From an uncultured Eubacteriales bacterium (lineage in GTDB: Bacteria; Bacillota; Clostridia; Monoglobales; Monoglobaceae), in NCBI GenBank assembly GCA_900550775.1, contig URTH01000031.1:1-14548 (forward strand): a stretch of 14,548 bases of DNA, given 5' to 3'. Below, piece after piece: positions 1 through 7,700 of the stretch; positions within the stretch are counted from its first letter, which is position 1; every line of letters starts with the position of its first letter. The position numbers and the translations under genes were made by a program. The notes under the pieces are model-generated. The model worked only from the letters and a program-made list of their open reading frames with translations. It was not told where the DNA came from and ran no database searches.

Positions 1-221
1 TTCATCATTTCGGCCGCCTCGGCACGAAGCTGTGCCATACGCGCCTCTGCCTGCTGCGCAGATAACGAGCCGTTTGCTGCCGCAGCACCCGATGCATCGG
101 CCTGCATTCCGGCTGTACCGGCAGTCGGCTGCTGCCCTCTCTTTGCACCCGCGGCAGTCACACCGGGATTGGCCGGCACTTCCTGCGGACGGTTTTTAAA
201 ATTTGTTGTAAATCGAAACAT
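1..221 (-). CDS. Hypothetical Ala/Gln-rich protein, 5' part only
   Basis: The N-terminal 73 codons of a minus-strand gene lie in the window; the rest is beyond the left edge. The ATG at 221-219 is preceded by a perfect AAAGGAGG (228-235) at six bases, which fixes the start. The protein begins MFRFTTNFKNRPQEVPANPG, without signal peptide or membrane segment. A low-complexity stretch rich in Ala, Gly, Gln and Thr follows, and from about residue 55 a Gln/Glu/Arg/Ala/Met-rich segment (AQQAEARMAQLRAEAAEMM) looks helical and could start a coiled coil. I do not recognise a family. It diverges from the lipoprotein gene at 519. A longer ORF in another frame over the same bases (158-376) lacks a ribosome binding site. 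Confidence 0.7.
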   Translation of the reverse strand, partial: MFRFTTNFKNRPQEVPANPGVTAAGAKRGQQPTAGTAGMQADASGAAAANGSLSAQQAEARMAQLRAEAAEMM

Positions 222-518
222 GATTTTCCTCCTTTCCCGCACGGTGCGGGATTTTTATTGCCGTAAACATTCTCCGGAGTTGTTTCAGCAAAGGTATTGT
301 AGCACGGAATCAAGTGACATGGAGTGCCATGCCACCCGTCATTTTTAAAATTTTGTATTTTGTGCCGTTTTGGCATTTGTTTTTCTCTCTTTTTGGTGCC
401 CTGATTCGCCCAAAAACGTCTCTTTACTCTATTTTTTACGGATATTTACTGTGATGTTTTACTTGCAAATCGGGCAAAGCTATGATAAAATAAGAAAAAC
501 AGAAAGGGAAGTGAAGGG
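222..518. other. Intergenic region between divergent genes
   Basis: About 300 bases without a convincing gene. Directly upstream of the leftward gene's ribosome binding site is a small hairpin, CCCGCAC (236-242) and GTGCGGG (244-250). A 5-bp inverted repeat CATGG/CCATG lies at 318-331. The right end holds the lipoprotein promoter, listed separately. No clear promoter for the leftward gene was found; TACAAT on the minus strand (296-301) is a possible -10 without a good -35. Confidence 0.6.
463..491 (+). promoter_or_regulatory. Sigma-A-type promoter of the lipoprotein gene
   Basis: TTGCAA (463-468) and TAAAAT (486-491) are separated by 17 bp, and the ATG follows 28 bp downstream. The purine-rich AAAGGGAA at 503-510 can serve as ribosome binding site. 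TATGAT at 481-486 is a possible alternative -10, but its spacing to TTGCAA is too short. Confidence 0.6.
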
Positions 519-1121
519 ATGCATCGTAAAAGAGTCGTATTGACCGGGTTTGGATTGCTGCTGACCGGCGCGATGCTGCTGAGCAGCTGCGCCTTTTTTA
601 AGAAAACAATTTCCGATCTCTCAGATTTGGACGCCAAAACCGCCGAGGCGGATTCTGCTGCACAAGGCGATACCAAGGATCCTGGCGCATCGGATCCTGA
701 AAATGCGGATAACGCCTCTGATACAGCCGAAAAGCAGGAACCGTCCGCGGCAAAAGATACCGCATCAGATGCACCTGCCGCAGCCTCAGTCAAGGACGCG
801 ATTGTCGGCAGCTGGAGCGTTGACCACCTGGAGGATGCTGACGGTAATACCGTCGGCTTTGACGCGCTTTTATCCGATCAGTCAGCGCTCTCCGGCATGA
901 TGGCAAAATTTTTAAAAAAGGGAACCGTCATCACCTTTACGGAGGACGGCAAGTTAAAGTGCGGCGTTTTATCGGTGCGTTACAGTTTTGATTCCGCCAA
1001 TACAATTTCGCTCAGCGGCGGAATTTTACCGCAGAGTTACAGCGGAATTTTCGTCACAGCCTCCGATGATAGCGCCGGCATCCGAATCGGAAATTATACG
1101 GTTTGTCTTTCCCGCACATAA
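519..1121 (+). CDS. Putative lipoprotein with lipocalin-like C-terminal domain
   Basis: A 200-residue exported lipoprotein. The N-terminus has basic residues (MHRKR), a hydrophobic core and a lipobox LSSC with the lipidated cysteine at position 24, so it should be anchored on the outer face of the membrane. Residues about 25-87 are a flexible Ala/Asp/Ser/Glu/Lys-rich linker. Residues about 90-200 (IVGSW, then ITFTEDGKLKCG, YSFDSANTISLSGG) resemble the small beta-rich domains of Firmicutes lipoproteins in which a GxW opening is followed by FxxDG strands (lipocalin-like and DUF5640-type). That match is by pattern and the ligand is unknown. It is monocistronic: own promoter upstream, strong terminator directly after the stop. 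The opposite-strand ORF over its first half is a shadow. Confidence 0.8.
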   Translation: MHRKRVVLTGFGLLLTGAMLLSSCAFFKKTISDLSDLDAKTAEADSAAQGDTKDPGASDPENADNASDTAEKQEPSAAKDTASDAPAAASVKDAIVGSWSVDHLEDADGNTVGFDALLSDQSALSGMMAKFLKKGTVITFTEDGKLKCGVLSVRYSFDSANTISLSGGILPQSYSGIFVTASDDSAGIRIGNYTVCLSRT

Positions 1122-1127
1122 AAATAA

Positions 1128-1166
1128 GCTATCGCAAAATGCTTTCATTTTGCGATAGCCCGTTTT
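1128..1166. terminator. Bidirectional intrinsic terminator
   Basis: A perfect 14-bp stem: GCTATCGCAAAATG (1128-1141), loop CTTT, CATTTTGCGATAGC (1146-1159), followed by CCGTTTT on the plus strand. On the minus strand the stem is followed by TTATTTTTAT. It lies between the convergent lipoprotein and DUF378 genes and can end both. Confidence 0.85.
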
Positions 1167-1178
1167 AAAAATCGTCTC

Positions 1179-1385
1179 TTACTGCTTGGCCTTACCCAGG
1201 ATATGATCCCGAAAGAAAAAGGTGATTGCCCATAATCCGCCGAGAGCGACGATCACAAAGATGATTCTGGACATGACGGATAGCTGGCCGCCAAAGAGCG
1301 CGCCGACAATATCAAACCCAAACAACCCGATACTGCCCCAGTTAATGGCACCGATAATGATTAAAATTAAAGCGATAACGTCCAT
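1179..1385 (-). CDS. DUF378 family membrane protein
   Basis: A 68-residue protein matching the DUF378 family (B. subtilis YuzA type): MDVIALILIIIGAINWGSIG, then LFGFDIVGALFGG, then a second hydrophobic stretch ending in a short basic tail (RDHILGKAKQ). Two membrane helices are expected, at about residues 3-25 and 35-58. The INWG and GLFGFDIV signatures and the length are typical. The start has a strong AGAAAGGAG ribosome binding site (1392-1400). The function of the family is unknown; members are common in Firmicutes and some have been linked to stress or sporulation-stage expression. It is transcribed alone, facing the shared terminator, with a palindromic operator-like site 55 bp upstream. 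Confidence 0.88.
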   Translation of the reverse strand: MDVIALILIIIGAINWGSIGLFGFDIVGALFGGQLSVMSRIIFVIVALGGLWAITFFFRDHILGKAKQ

Positions 1386-1439
1386 GATAATCTCCTTTCT
1401 GCATGATGATAAAAAAATTTTCTGTTATTTTGCGAAGCC

Positions 1440-1457
1440 GTTTCATAAGTATGAAAC
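1440..1457. promoter_or_regulatory. Perfect palindrome upstream of the DUF378 gene
   Basis: GTTTCATA (1440-1447), AG, TATGAAAC (1450-1457): an 8-bp perfect inverted repeat with a 2-bp spacer. It has the size of a dimeric repressor site and lies between the divergent DUF378 and YdcF-like genes. TTGACA on the minus strand at 1490-1495 is a possible -35, but no properly spaced -10 was found. Confidence 0.45.
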
Positions 1458-1511
1458 AAACACCGCATTGGTTGTTTATCCTTAGTATGTGTCAAGGGCT
1501 TAAAAACATGC

Positions 1512-1518
1512 TGTCGAA
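1512..1518 (+). promoter_or_regulatory. Possible Spo0A box
   Basis: TGTCGAA matches the core 0A box, 74 bp upstream of the YdcF-like start and on the far side of the DUF378 promoter region. A 7-mer like this is expected about twice by chance in a window of this size, so context alone makes it worth noting. Confidence 0.25.
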
Positions 1519-1592
1519 ATATGGATGAATTTTAAAAATTTTACGAAAGAAACATCGGTTTTCCGTGCAGAAAATCGAAGGGAGGATACCTT

Positions 1593-2192
1593 GTGAGAAA
1601 AAACAGGATTTGTTTTGTCATTTCTCTGCTGGTTTTATCGGCTGTCCTTAGTGCATTCTGGATCGGAGGACTGATTATGAGCAAAAGCGGCACCGACACC
1701 GCCTCCCTTGGCGATCCGGTGGATTATGTGATTGTTTTGGGCTGCCGCGTCGAAGGGGAAACACCCGGCGAGTGTTTAGACGCCCGGATTGACGCCGGTG
1801 CGGAATATTTAAAGACGCACCCGTTTGCCATGGCGGTATGCTCCGGCGCACAGGGCAGCGACGAGGCCATCAGCGAGGCAGAGGCGATCATGCGCGGCCT
1901 GATGGATCGCGGCATTGCAAAACGCCGCATTTTAAAAGAAGAAAATTCCCGCAGTACCTATGAAAATCTTTTGTTCTCCAAGCAATTGCTGGACGAGCGC
2001 AATCCGGACCGCTCCTATCGGGTCGCGGTACTGACCAATAATTTTCATATTTACCGCGCACGGCGTCTGGCAGATTACGTTGGGTTTGTCAATCCGGCCG
2101 CTATATCCGCCAAAACGCCTGCAACACAGTTTTATCAAAACCTCATCCGCGAGATCTGCGCCGTGGTTTATGCGCATTTTCGCTACCGCTGA
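1593..2192 (+). CDS. YdcF/DUF218 (SanA-like) membrane-anchored protein
   Basis: A 199-residue protein with a GTG start behind AAGGGAGG (1578-1585) at seven bases. Residues about 5-28 form a single N-terminal membrane anchor, with the rest probably outside the cytoplasm. The body is a DUF218 domain: first strand VDYVIVLGCRV (43-53), the conserved CSGAQGSDEAISEAEAM-type loop (83-100), ENSRSTYENL (117-126) and LTNNFHIYRA (147-156) with the conserved His152. Family members such as E. coli SanA and YdcF are linked to envelope integrity, and the fold can bind nucleotide cofactors; the reaction is not established. Length and motif order are normal. The gene ends 68 bp before hppA, and I see no terminator between them, so partial read-through is possible. 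Confidence 0.88.
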   Translation: MRKNRICFVISLLVLSAVLSAFWIGGLIMSKSGTDTASLGDPVDYVIVLGCRVEGETPGECLDARIDAGAEYLKTHPFAMAVCSGAQGSDEAISEAEAIMRGLMDRGIAKRRILKEENSRSTYENLLFSKQLLDERNPDRSYRVAVLTNNFHIYRARRLADYVGFVNPAAISAKTPATQFYQNLIREICAVVYAHFRYR

Positions 2193-2260
2193 TTTTGCCT
2201 TTCTATGATATTATTTGAAAAAAATGAAAGATTTTATGATAGATGCAAGGAGGAATCATT

Positions 2261-4378
2261 ATGAGTACAAACAACTTTATCCACATTGCCCCCTGGCTGG
2301 TGCTTGCAGCTGCAATTTTAGGTTTATGCTTTGCGGCTTACAAGTTCTTCTGGGTAAAAGCCAGACCGGAGGGTACCGCGCAAATGGCACAGATTGCAGC
2401 CAAAATCCGCAAGGGCGCCATGGCCTACTTAAAGCGCCAGTATAAAACCGTTGCGATCTTTTTTGTCTGTATGCTTGTCATTCTTTGTATCATGGCATCG
2501 CTTAACATGCTGACATGGTTCGTTCCCTTTGCCTTTTTAAGCGGCGGCTTTTTCTCCGGCCTTTCCGGCTTTATCGGCATGAAGATTGCGACCTATGCCA
2601 ACTCCAGAACAGCCAACGGCGCGCGCGATGGATTAAACAAGGGTCTTAAAATCGCATTCTCCAGCGGAACCGTTATGGGTCTTACCGTGGTTGGTCTTGG
2701 CCTTTTGGATATCAGCGTGTGGTTCCTGATTCTCCGTGCCGTATTCGGTACCGCAGACGATGCCGTAAACCAAATCATGGGCGCGATGCTTACCTTTGGT
2801 ATGGGCGCAAGCTCGATGGCACTGTTTGCCAGAGTGGGCGGCGGTATCTTTACCAAAGCGGCCGATGTCGGCGCCGACCTGGTTGGTAAGGTTGAGGCCG
2901 GTATCCCTGAGGACGACCCCAGAAACCCGGCCGTAATCGCGGATAACGTTGGCGATAATGTCGGCGATGTTGCCGGTATGGGCGCCGATCTTTACGAATC
3001 CTATGTCGGCTCGGTCATCTCCTCCGGCGCACTGGCGGCTGCCGCAGGTTTGAGCTTTGGCGGCGTCATCATTCCGATGCTGATTGCCGCAATCGGTATT
3101 ATTTCCTCTATGATCGGTACCTTTTTTGTCAGCACCAAAGAGGGCGCGGATCAAAAGAGCCTGCTTGCCTCGCTGCGCCGCGGTACCTATATCAGCTCAA
3201 TCCTGGCTGCAATCGGCTCCGGCGTTTTGATTTATACGATTCTGCCGGAACACACCGGCGTTTTCTGGGCAGTTATTTCCGGCCTGGTTGCCGGCGTTTT
3301 AATCGGCTTTTTTACCGAGTATTTCACCTCCGATTCCTACAAGCCGACCCAAAAGCTGTCCAAATCCTCTGAAACCGGCAGCGCGACCATCATCATTGAC
3401 GGTCTGGCGCTTGGTATGTTATCGACCGCCATCCCGGTAATCATTGTTGCTATCTCGGTACTGATCAGCTACTTTGTATCCGGCGGCGCGCACAGCTTTG
3501 CGATGGGTCTTTACGGCGTTGGTATTTCCGCAGTCGGTATGCTCTCTACCTTAGGTATCACCCTGGCTACCGATGCTTACGGCCCGGTTGCCGATAATGC
3601 CGGCGGTATCGCCGAAATGGCAGGACTGGAAGAGACCGTCCGCGACCGCACCGACGCACTGGATTCTTTGGGTAACACAACCGCCGCTACCGGAAAAGGC
3701 TTTGCCATCGGCAGCGCCGCTTTGACCGCGCTGGCACTGATCGTGTCCTACACCGATAAGGTAACCGGCCTTGGCGGCACCCTGGATCTTTCCATCACCA
3801 ATCCCCCGGTACTGATCGGTCTGTTCATCGGCGCAATGCTGCCGTTTTTGTTCAGCGCCTTTACCATGCAGGCAGTCGGCCGTGCCGCACAGAAGATTGT
3901 GGTTGAGGTACGCCGTCAGTTCAGAGAAATCAAGGGTCTGATGGAAGGCAAAGCAGAGGCGGATTATGAGACCTGTGTTGATATCTGCACCCGTTCTTCG
4001 TTAAAAGAAATGATTTTACCGGCAGCGCTCGGTATCATTGCCCCGATTGTTGTCGGCCTGGTTCTGGGCGTTAACGGTGTTGTCGGCATGCTGGCCGGCG
4101 CACTGGTTTCCGGCTTTGCCATTGCGATTATGATGGCAAACTCCGGCGGCGCCTGGGATAACGCGAAAAAATACATCGAAGCCGGAAACTTCGGCGGCAA
4201 AGGCTCGGAAAATCATAAGGCAGCCGTTGTCGGCGATACCGTCGGTGATCCGTTTAAAGACACCTCCGGCCCGTCCGTTAACATTCTGATTAAGCTTTTA
4301 ACCATGGTTTCCATCGTTTTTGCCGGCTTAATCGTAAAATACAATTTGTTTGACATGATTTCTCAGCTGTTCCGCTAA
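2261..4378 (+). CDS. hppA: Membrane-bound, ion-pumping pyrophosphatase (K+-dependent, probably Na+-type)
   Basis: This integral membrane enzyme hydrolyses pyrophosphate and couples it to Na+ and/or H+ export. The start is the ATG at 2261, since AAGGAGG (2247-2253) lies seven bases before it; an upstream in-frame ATG at 2243 would place that site inside the gene. The product is 705 residues with about 16 hydrophobic segments. The catalytic signature DVGADLVGKVE is at 202-212, followed by the Asp-rich loop EDDPRNPAVIADNVGDNVGD (217-236). GNTTAATGKG at 471-480 carries Ala at the position that is Lys in K+-independent enzymes, so K+ dependence is predicted. Asp243 and Glu246 in GADLYESY sit where Na+-pumping enzymes carry their gate Glu; plant-type H+ pumps have it four residues later. 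The C-terminal GDTVGDPFKDTSGPS motif is intact. A strong terminator follows. Confidence 0.96.
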   Translation: MSTNNFIHIAPWLVLAAAILGLCFAAYKFFWVKARPEGTAQMAQIAAKIRKGAMAYLKRQYKTVAIFFVCMLVILCIMASLNMLTWFVPFAFLSGGFFSGLSGFIGMKIATYANSRTANGARDGLNKGLKIAFSSGTVMGLTVVGLGLLDISVWFLILRAVFGTADDAVNQIMGAMLTFGMGASSMALFARVGGGIFTKAADVGADLVGKVEAGIPEDDPRNPAVIADNVGDNVGDVAGMGADLYESYVGSVISSGALAAAAGLSFGGVIIPMLIAAIGIISSMIGTFFVSTKEGADQKSLLASLRRGTYISSILAAIGSGVLIYTILPEHTGVFWAVISGLVAGVLIGFFTEYFTSDSYKPTQKLSKSSETGSATIIIDGLALGMLSTAIPVIIVAISVLISYFVSGGAHSFAMGLYGVGISAVGMLSTLGITLATDAYGPVADNAGGIAEMAGLEETVRDRTDALDSLGNTTAATGKGFAIGSAALTALALIVSYTDKVTGLGGTLDLSITNPPVLIGLFIGAMLPFLFSAFTMQAVGRAAQKIVVEVRRQFREIKGLMEGKAEADYETCVDICTRSSLKEMILPAALGIIAPIVVGLVLGVNGVVGMLAGALVSGFAIAIMMANSGGAWDNAKKYIEAGNFGGKGSENHKAAVVGDTVGDPFKDTSGPSVNILIKLLTMVSIVFAGLIVKYNLFDMISQLFR

Positions 4379-4390
4379 ACCATGATTGTG

Positions 4391-4428
4391 AGCCGTTCCC
4401 GTTTTTTTGGGGACGGCTTTTCTTTTTT
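4391..4428 (+). terminator. Intrinsic terminator of hppA
   Basis: AGCCGTTCCC (4391-4400) pairs with GGGGACGGCT (4409-4418), with one T-G wobble, around an 8-base loop. It is followed by TTTTCTTTTTT. It starts 12 bp after the hppA stop codon. Confidence 0.88.
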
Positions 4429-4511
4429 CCTCTCCTTTTTGACAGAGCAAAATGTTATCCCTCCTTTTTCTCCAAAATCAGAACAAAAAAATCAATATTT
4501 CCTTTCCCGGT

Positions 4512-4545
4512 TTCGACAGATCAAATGGTAAATTATGGATATAAT
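4512..4545 (+). promoter_or_regulatory. Spo0A-type promoter of spoIIE
   Basis: A perfect -10 TATAAT lies at 4540-4545. Upstream is TTCGACA (4512-4518), the reverse complement of the Spo0A box TGTCGAA. Its last six bases, TCGACA, resemble a -35 but are 21 bp from the -10 instead of 17. Spo0A-activated sigma-A promoters such as B. subtilis spoIIE and spoIIG have this over-long spacing and an overlapping 0A box. Inference: spoIIE here is switched on by phosphorylated Spo0A. Confidence 0.75.
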
Positions 4546-4576
4546 AGTTCTGTAATTGTTACGGAGGTGAAGAACA

Positions 4577-6934
4577 TTGAAAGCTACAAAAGAAGGAAAG
4601 GAAATGGAAATTGCCCTGATATCACCCCATAAGGTACATAAAGAAAAAAGGGCGCTGCCCGATATCAAGGTTTCGGATCTTTTGATCCGCAGTCTCGGCT
4701 TTTTTGCGGCGCGTGCCGTGCCGCTGCCGCAGCTTGCGCCCTTTGGTCTGGCCTTTCTTGCGATGGATCGCAATTTTTCTGTCAAAAATTTATGGTCGCT
4801 GCTGATGGTCATCGCCGGTTATGCCAGCTTGATGGACGGTTTTTCGCTGCGCTATATCGGTGCCTGTCTGGCCTTTGAGGTCATGCTCTTCTTTTTGGAT
4901 CGCGGCGAAGAGCTGTCACCGCGCAGCGCATTGACGACAGCCGGCACCGGGATTGTCGTATTTCATTTGCTGGAGATACTCTGGACAGGCTTTGTCTCAA
5001 GCGCCGTCATTACCACGGTTTTGGATTTCTTTCTGGTTTCTCTCGGCGTATTGGTATTTGACCGCAGCCGCGGCATGATGAACCTGAAAAATCTGCGCTC
5101 CGGCATTCCGACCGAGGAAGAAAAACTCAGTCTATGTATTACCGCCGGCATCGTTTTGCTCAGTTTTCAAAGCATTGCATGGCCGCCCTATTTTTCCTTA
5201 TCCAACTTTCTCGGATTTTGGGTTCTTGGCATTGCGGCCATCTCCGGCGGTTTTATGCCGGCGGCCGCTGCCGGTATGGTTTTGGGACTGCTCCTCGGCA
5301 TTCGGGAGGATCTTTTGACCTACCTTGCCGTCTTTACTTTCTGCGGTCTGCTCTGCGGCATGGCCGCCCGTTTTCACAAATTGGCAGCCGCGGCTGTCAT
5401 TGCGCTTGGCGGCGTCTTTTTATCCCTTTACGGTATGACGGGCGGTGCGCCCTCCATTCCCGTTCCCGATCCGCTGCTTGGCGCGGCCGCACTGATTTTT
5501 ACCCCAAAACGCGTCTTTTACGAGGCGCGGCGTTTTGTCAGCTTTTCTCCCGCGTCCAGGGAAAACGATACCCCTGCCAAGCAGCGGCTGCTTTCAAAAC
5601 TATCCCTTACCGCCGATTCGTTTGAGACCTTGTCAAATACCTTTGTCCGCCTGTCGGACAACCAGGATCAGGTGGATATGCAGGATATCGCCATGCTGTT
5701 TGATACGGCGGCCGATCATATCTGCCGTGACTGCAGCCGCGTCCACGTATGCTGGAACAAAAACTTTAACGCCACCTATAAAACCATGTTTAAATTTTTG
5801 GAGATTATGGAACGCAAGGGCGCACTCGCCCCGGAGGACATCGACCCGGTATTTTCGGACAGCTGTCTGCGCCTTGCCCCCCTCACCCGTGAACTCAACC
5901 GCCTTTTTGAGATTTATAAAATCAATCAGGTGTGGAAGGGAAAGCTGCGTGAGAACCGCGACCTGATCAGCCAGCAGTTTCACGGCGTATCCGAGATCTT
6001 ACATCGAATGACGGAGGACCTCAAAACAACCGCCGCGCCGGACTACCGCTCCGCACAGGAGATTCAAAACCGCTTAAAGCAAAAAGGCTGTCTTACGGAT
6101 TCGGTGCTGGTGATGCACGGCACAAACGGCCGCCAAACCGTGCAGATCACCCCGTACGAGGCGGAAACACCTCTGCCGGAAGAAACCGTCCGAATTTTAA
6201 ACGATGTACTGGGCAAAAAATTTGTCCCCGACAACCGACACCCCTCTCTGCTGTCAAAGGCACCGTCTTATCTGTTTTTGGAAGAACCTCCTTTCACCAT
6301 GGAGGCCGCCTTTGCCTGTGCGGAAAAAGGCGGGGAATGCGGCGATTCTTATATGCTCCGCCTTTTAAACGGCGGAAAGTACATTGCAACGCTGAGCGAC
6401 GGTATGGGCACCGGCCACCGTGCCAACCGCGAAAGCAGCACTATCATCTCATTGCTTGAAGATTTTATGAATGCCGGCTTTGACAAAACCGTGGCAGTAA
6501 AGCTGATTAACTCGGTCATGGTTATGAAATCCGCGGCGGAGGCCTTTGCAACCGTTGATATGTGTATGGTCGACCTCTATACCGGCGAGGCCGAATTTAT
6601 CAAAAACGGCGCGGAACCCAGCTATATTAAAAGAAAACAAAATACCGAGATTATCCGCTCCGCCTCACTGCCGGTCGGGATTCTCTCCGGCGTGGAAATC
6701 GAAACTTTTGCGCATACGTTAAAGGACGGTGATATGGTGATTATGGCAAGCGACGGCATCTCGCTGCGCGGCGAATCCGGAAGCTGGCTCCGCAGCGCAA
6801 TCGACCACGCGCCATCGGATATCTCGCCAAAGGCCTTGTCAGACTTTATCTTACAGGAATCCATTGCAAGAAAGGGCGGCAGCGCCGACGATGACATGAC
6901 CGTCATTGTACTGCGTGCCGCCGCAGCCTCCTGA
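4577..6934 (+). CDS. spoIIE: Stage II sporulation protein E (serine phosphatase)
   Basis: SpoIIE dephosphorylates the anti-anti-sigma factor SpoIIAA in the forespore, which releases sigma-F, and it takes part in the polar septum. The product is 785 residues, close to the usual length. Residues about 35-330 are strongly hydrophobic with roughly ten membrane segments. Residues about 330-570 form the regulatory linker, including the Cys-bearing DHICRDCSRVHVCW stretch. Residues about 575-785 are the PP2C-type phosphatase: GDS at 589-591, the metal-binding DGMGTG at 608-613, FATVDM, SLPVGIL, and the terminal DDDMTVIVL with Asp771-773. The start is TTG at 4577, nine bases after GGAGG (4563-4567); a later in-frame ATG at 4604 has a poorer site. 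The gene has its own promoter and is not in an operon. Confidence 0.97.
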   Translation: MKATKEGKEMEIALISPHKVHKEKRALPDIKVSDLLIRSLGFFAARAVPLPQLAPFGLAFLAMDRNFSVKNLWSLLMVIAGYASLMDGFSLRYIGACLAFEVMLFFLDRGEELSPRSALTTAGTGIVVFHLLEILWTGFVSSAVITTVLDFFLVSLGVLVFDRSRGMMNLKNLRSGIPTEEEKLSLCITAGIVLLSFQSIAWPPYFSLSNFLGFWVLGIAAISGGFMPAAAAGMVLGLLLGIREDLLTYLAVFTFCGLLCGMAARFHKLAAAAVIALGGVFLSLYGMTGGAPSIPVPDPLLGAAALIFTPKRVFYEARRFVSFSPASRENDTPAKQRLLSKLSLTADSFETLSNTFVRLSDNQDQVDMQDIAMLFDTAADHICRDCSRVHVCWNKNFNATYKTMFKFLEIMERKGALAPEDIDPVFSDSCLRLAPLTRELNRLFEIYKINQVWKGKLRENRDLISQQFHGVSEILHRMTEDLKTTAAPDYRSAQEIQNRLKQKGCLTDSVLVMHGTNGRQTVQITPYEAETPLPEETVRILNDVLGKKFVPDNRHPSLLSKAPSYLFLEEPPFTMEAAFACAEKGGECGDSYMLRLLNGGKYIATLSDGMGTGHRANRESSTIISLLEDFMNAGFDKTVAVKLINSVMVMKSAAEAFATVDMCMVDLYTGEAEFIKNGAEPSYIKRKQNTEIIRSASLPVGILSGVEIETFAHTLKDGDMVIMASDGISLRGESGSWLRSAIDHAPSDISPKALSDFILQESIARKGGSADDDMTVIVLRAAAAS

Positions 6935-6952
6935 TTTCTTTTTTTGATTTTC

Positions 6953-6981
6953 TTGTCAAATACGACATTTTGCGCTATAAT
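6953..6981 (+). promoter_or_regulatory. Sigma-A promoter of the rdgB-type gene
   Basis: TTGTCA (6953-6958) and a perfect TATAAT (6976-6981) are separated by exactly 17 bp. A strong AGGAGGT ribosome binding site (6994-7000) and ATG at 7008 follow. The gene is thus transcribed separately from spoIIE. Confidence 0.85.
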
Positions 6982-7007
6982 GAAAAAAACAACAGGAGGT
7001 TCTTTTC

Positions 7008-7598
7008 ATGAAAACCTATATACTAGCCAGCAAAAATGCGCATAAAGCAAAGGAAATCAAAGATATTTTGGGCGATGATTTTCATATTATGACCCAGACC
7101 GAGGCCGGCGCCGGCGATATCGAAGTCGTTGAGGACGGCAAAACGTTTGAAGAAAACGCCATCAAAAAGGCCCAGGCAATCATGCAGGCCACCGGAAAAC
7201 CCACCATTGCCGATGACAGCGGCCTGTGCGTGGACGCACTCGGCGGCGCGCCCGGCGTGTATACGGCACGCTACGCCGGAGAACACGCCACCGATGCGGA
7301 AAATATCCAAAAGCTGCTCTTGGCGCTTTCCGATGTACCGCTGCAAGACCGTACCGCACATTTTGCGTGCGTGATCGCGGTTGCAGAGCCGGGTCAAAAA
7401 ATCCGTACCTTTTACGGCGAATGCAGCGGACGGATCGCACTCACCCCGTCCGGCGAGGACGGATTCGGCTACGATCCCGTCTTTTACTATCCGCGCTATG
7501 ACAAGACTTTGGCAGAGCTGCCGCCTTATGTCAAAAATACCATCAGCCACCGCAGCGCCGCGCTGCAGCTGGCCGCAGAGGATATCAAAAACCGCTGA
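7008..7598 (+). CDS. rdgB: XTP/dITP diphosphatase (non-canonical purine NTP pyrophosphatase)
   Basis: This cytosolic enzyme cleaves XTP, ITP and dITP to the monophosphate and pyrophosphate, keeping deaminated purines out of DNA and RNA. The product is 196 residues, the normal length for the HAM1/RdgB family. All family motifs are visible: SKNAHKAKE at 8-16, TFEENAIKKA at 47-55, the catalytic ADDSGLCVDALGG at 68-80, the substrate loop GEDGFGYDPVF at 149-159, and SHR at 180-182. ATG 7008 follows AGGAGGT at seven bases. In many Firmicutes the gene sits beside rph, racE or a YfcE-type phosphoesterase; here it is alone, between spoIIE and a gene-free stretch. A 207-residue ORF on the other strand is a shadow. 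Confidence 0.96.
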   Translation: MKTYILASKNAHKAKEIKDILGDDFHIMTQTEAGAGDIEVVEDGKTFEENAIKKAQAIMQATGKPTIADDSGLCVDALGGAPGVYTARYAGEHATDAENIQKLLLALSDVPLQDRTAHFACVIAVAEPGQKIRTFYGECSGRIALTPSGEDGFGYDPVFYYPRYDKTLAELPPYVKNTISHRSAALQLAAEDIKNR

Positions 7599-7700
7599 CT
7601 TTTCCACTCTTTCCCTGTTGATAAAACGTGGACGGCCTGTGTGCAAAAATTTTCCACGAAGGCTATACTGGAAAGTGTGGAAAACAAAACCAAGTTATCC

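Noticed and set aside
158..376. 72-residue minus-strand ORF
   Set aside because: It overlaps the better-supported gene starting at 221, has no ribosome binding site and has a composition unlike a real protein.
446..793. 115-residue minus-strand ORF over the lipoprotein gene
   Set aside because: It is antisense to the Ala/Ser-coding linker of the lipoprotein, and the plus-strand gene has promoter, lipobox and terminator.
2215..2240. Promoter for hppA (TTGAAA and TATGAT)
   Set aside because: The spacer is only 14 bp and the transcript would begin at the ribosome binding site, so it is not credible as it stands.
7023..7646. 207-residue minus-strand ORF opposite rdgB
   Set aside because: rdgB has every family motif plus promoter and ribosome site; the antisense ORF shows no recognisable domain.
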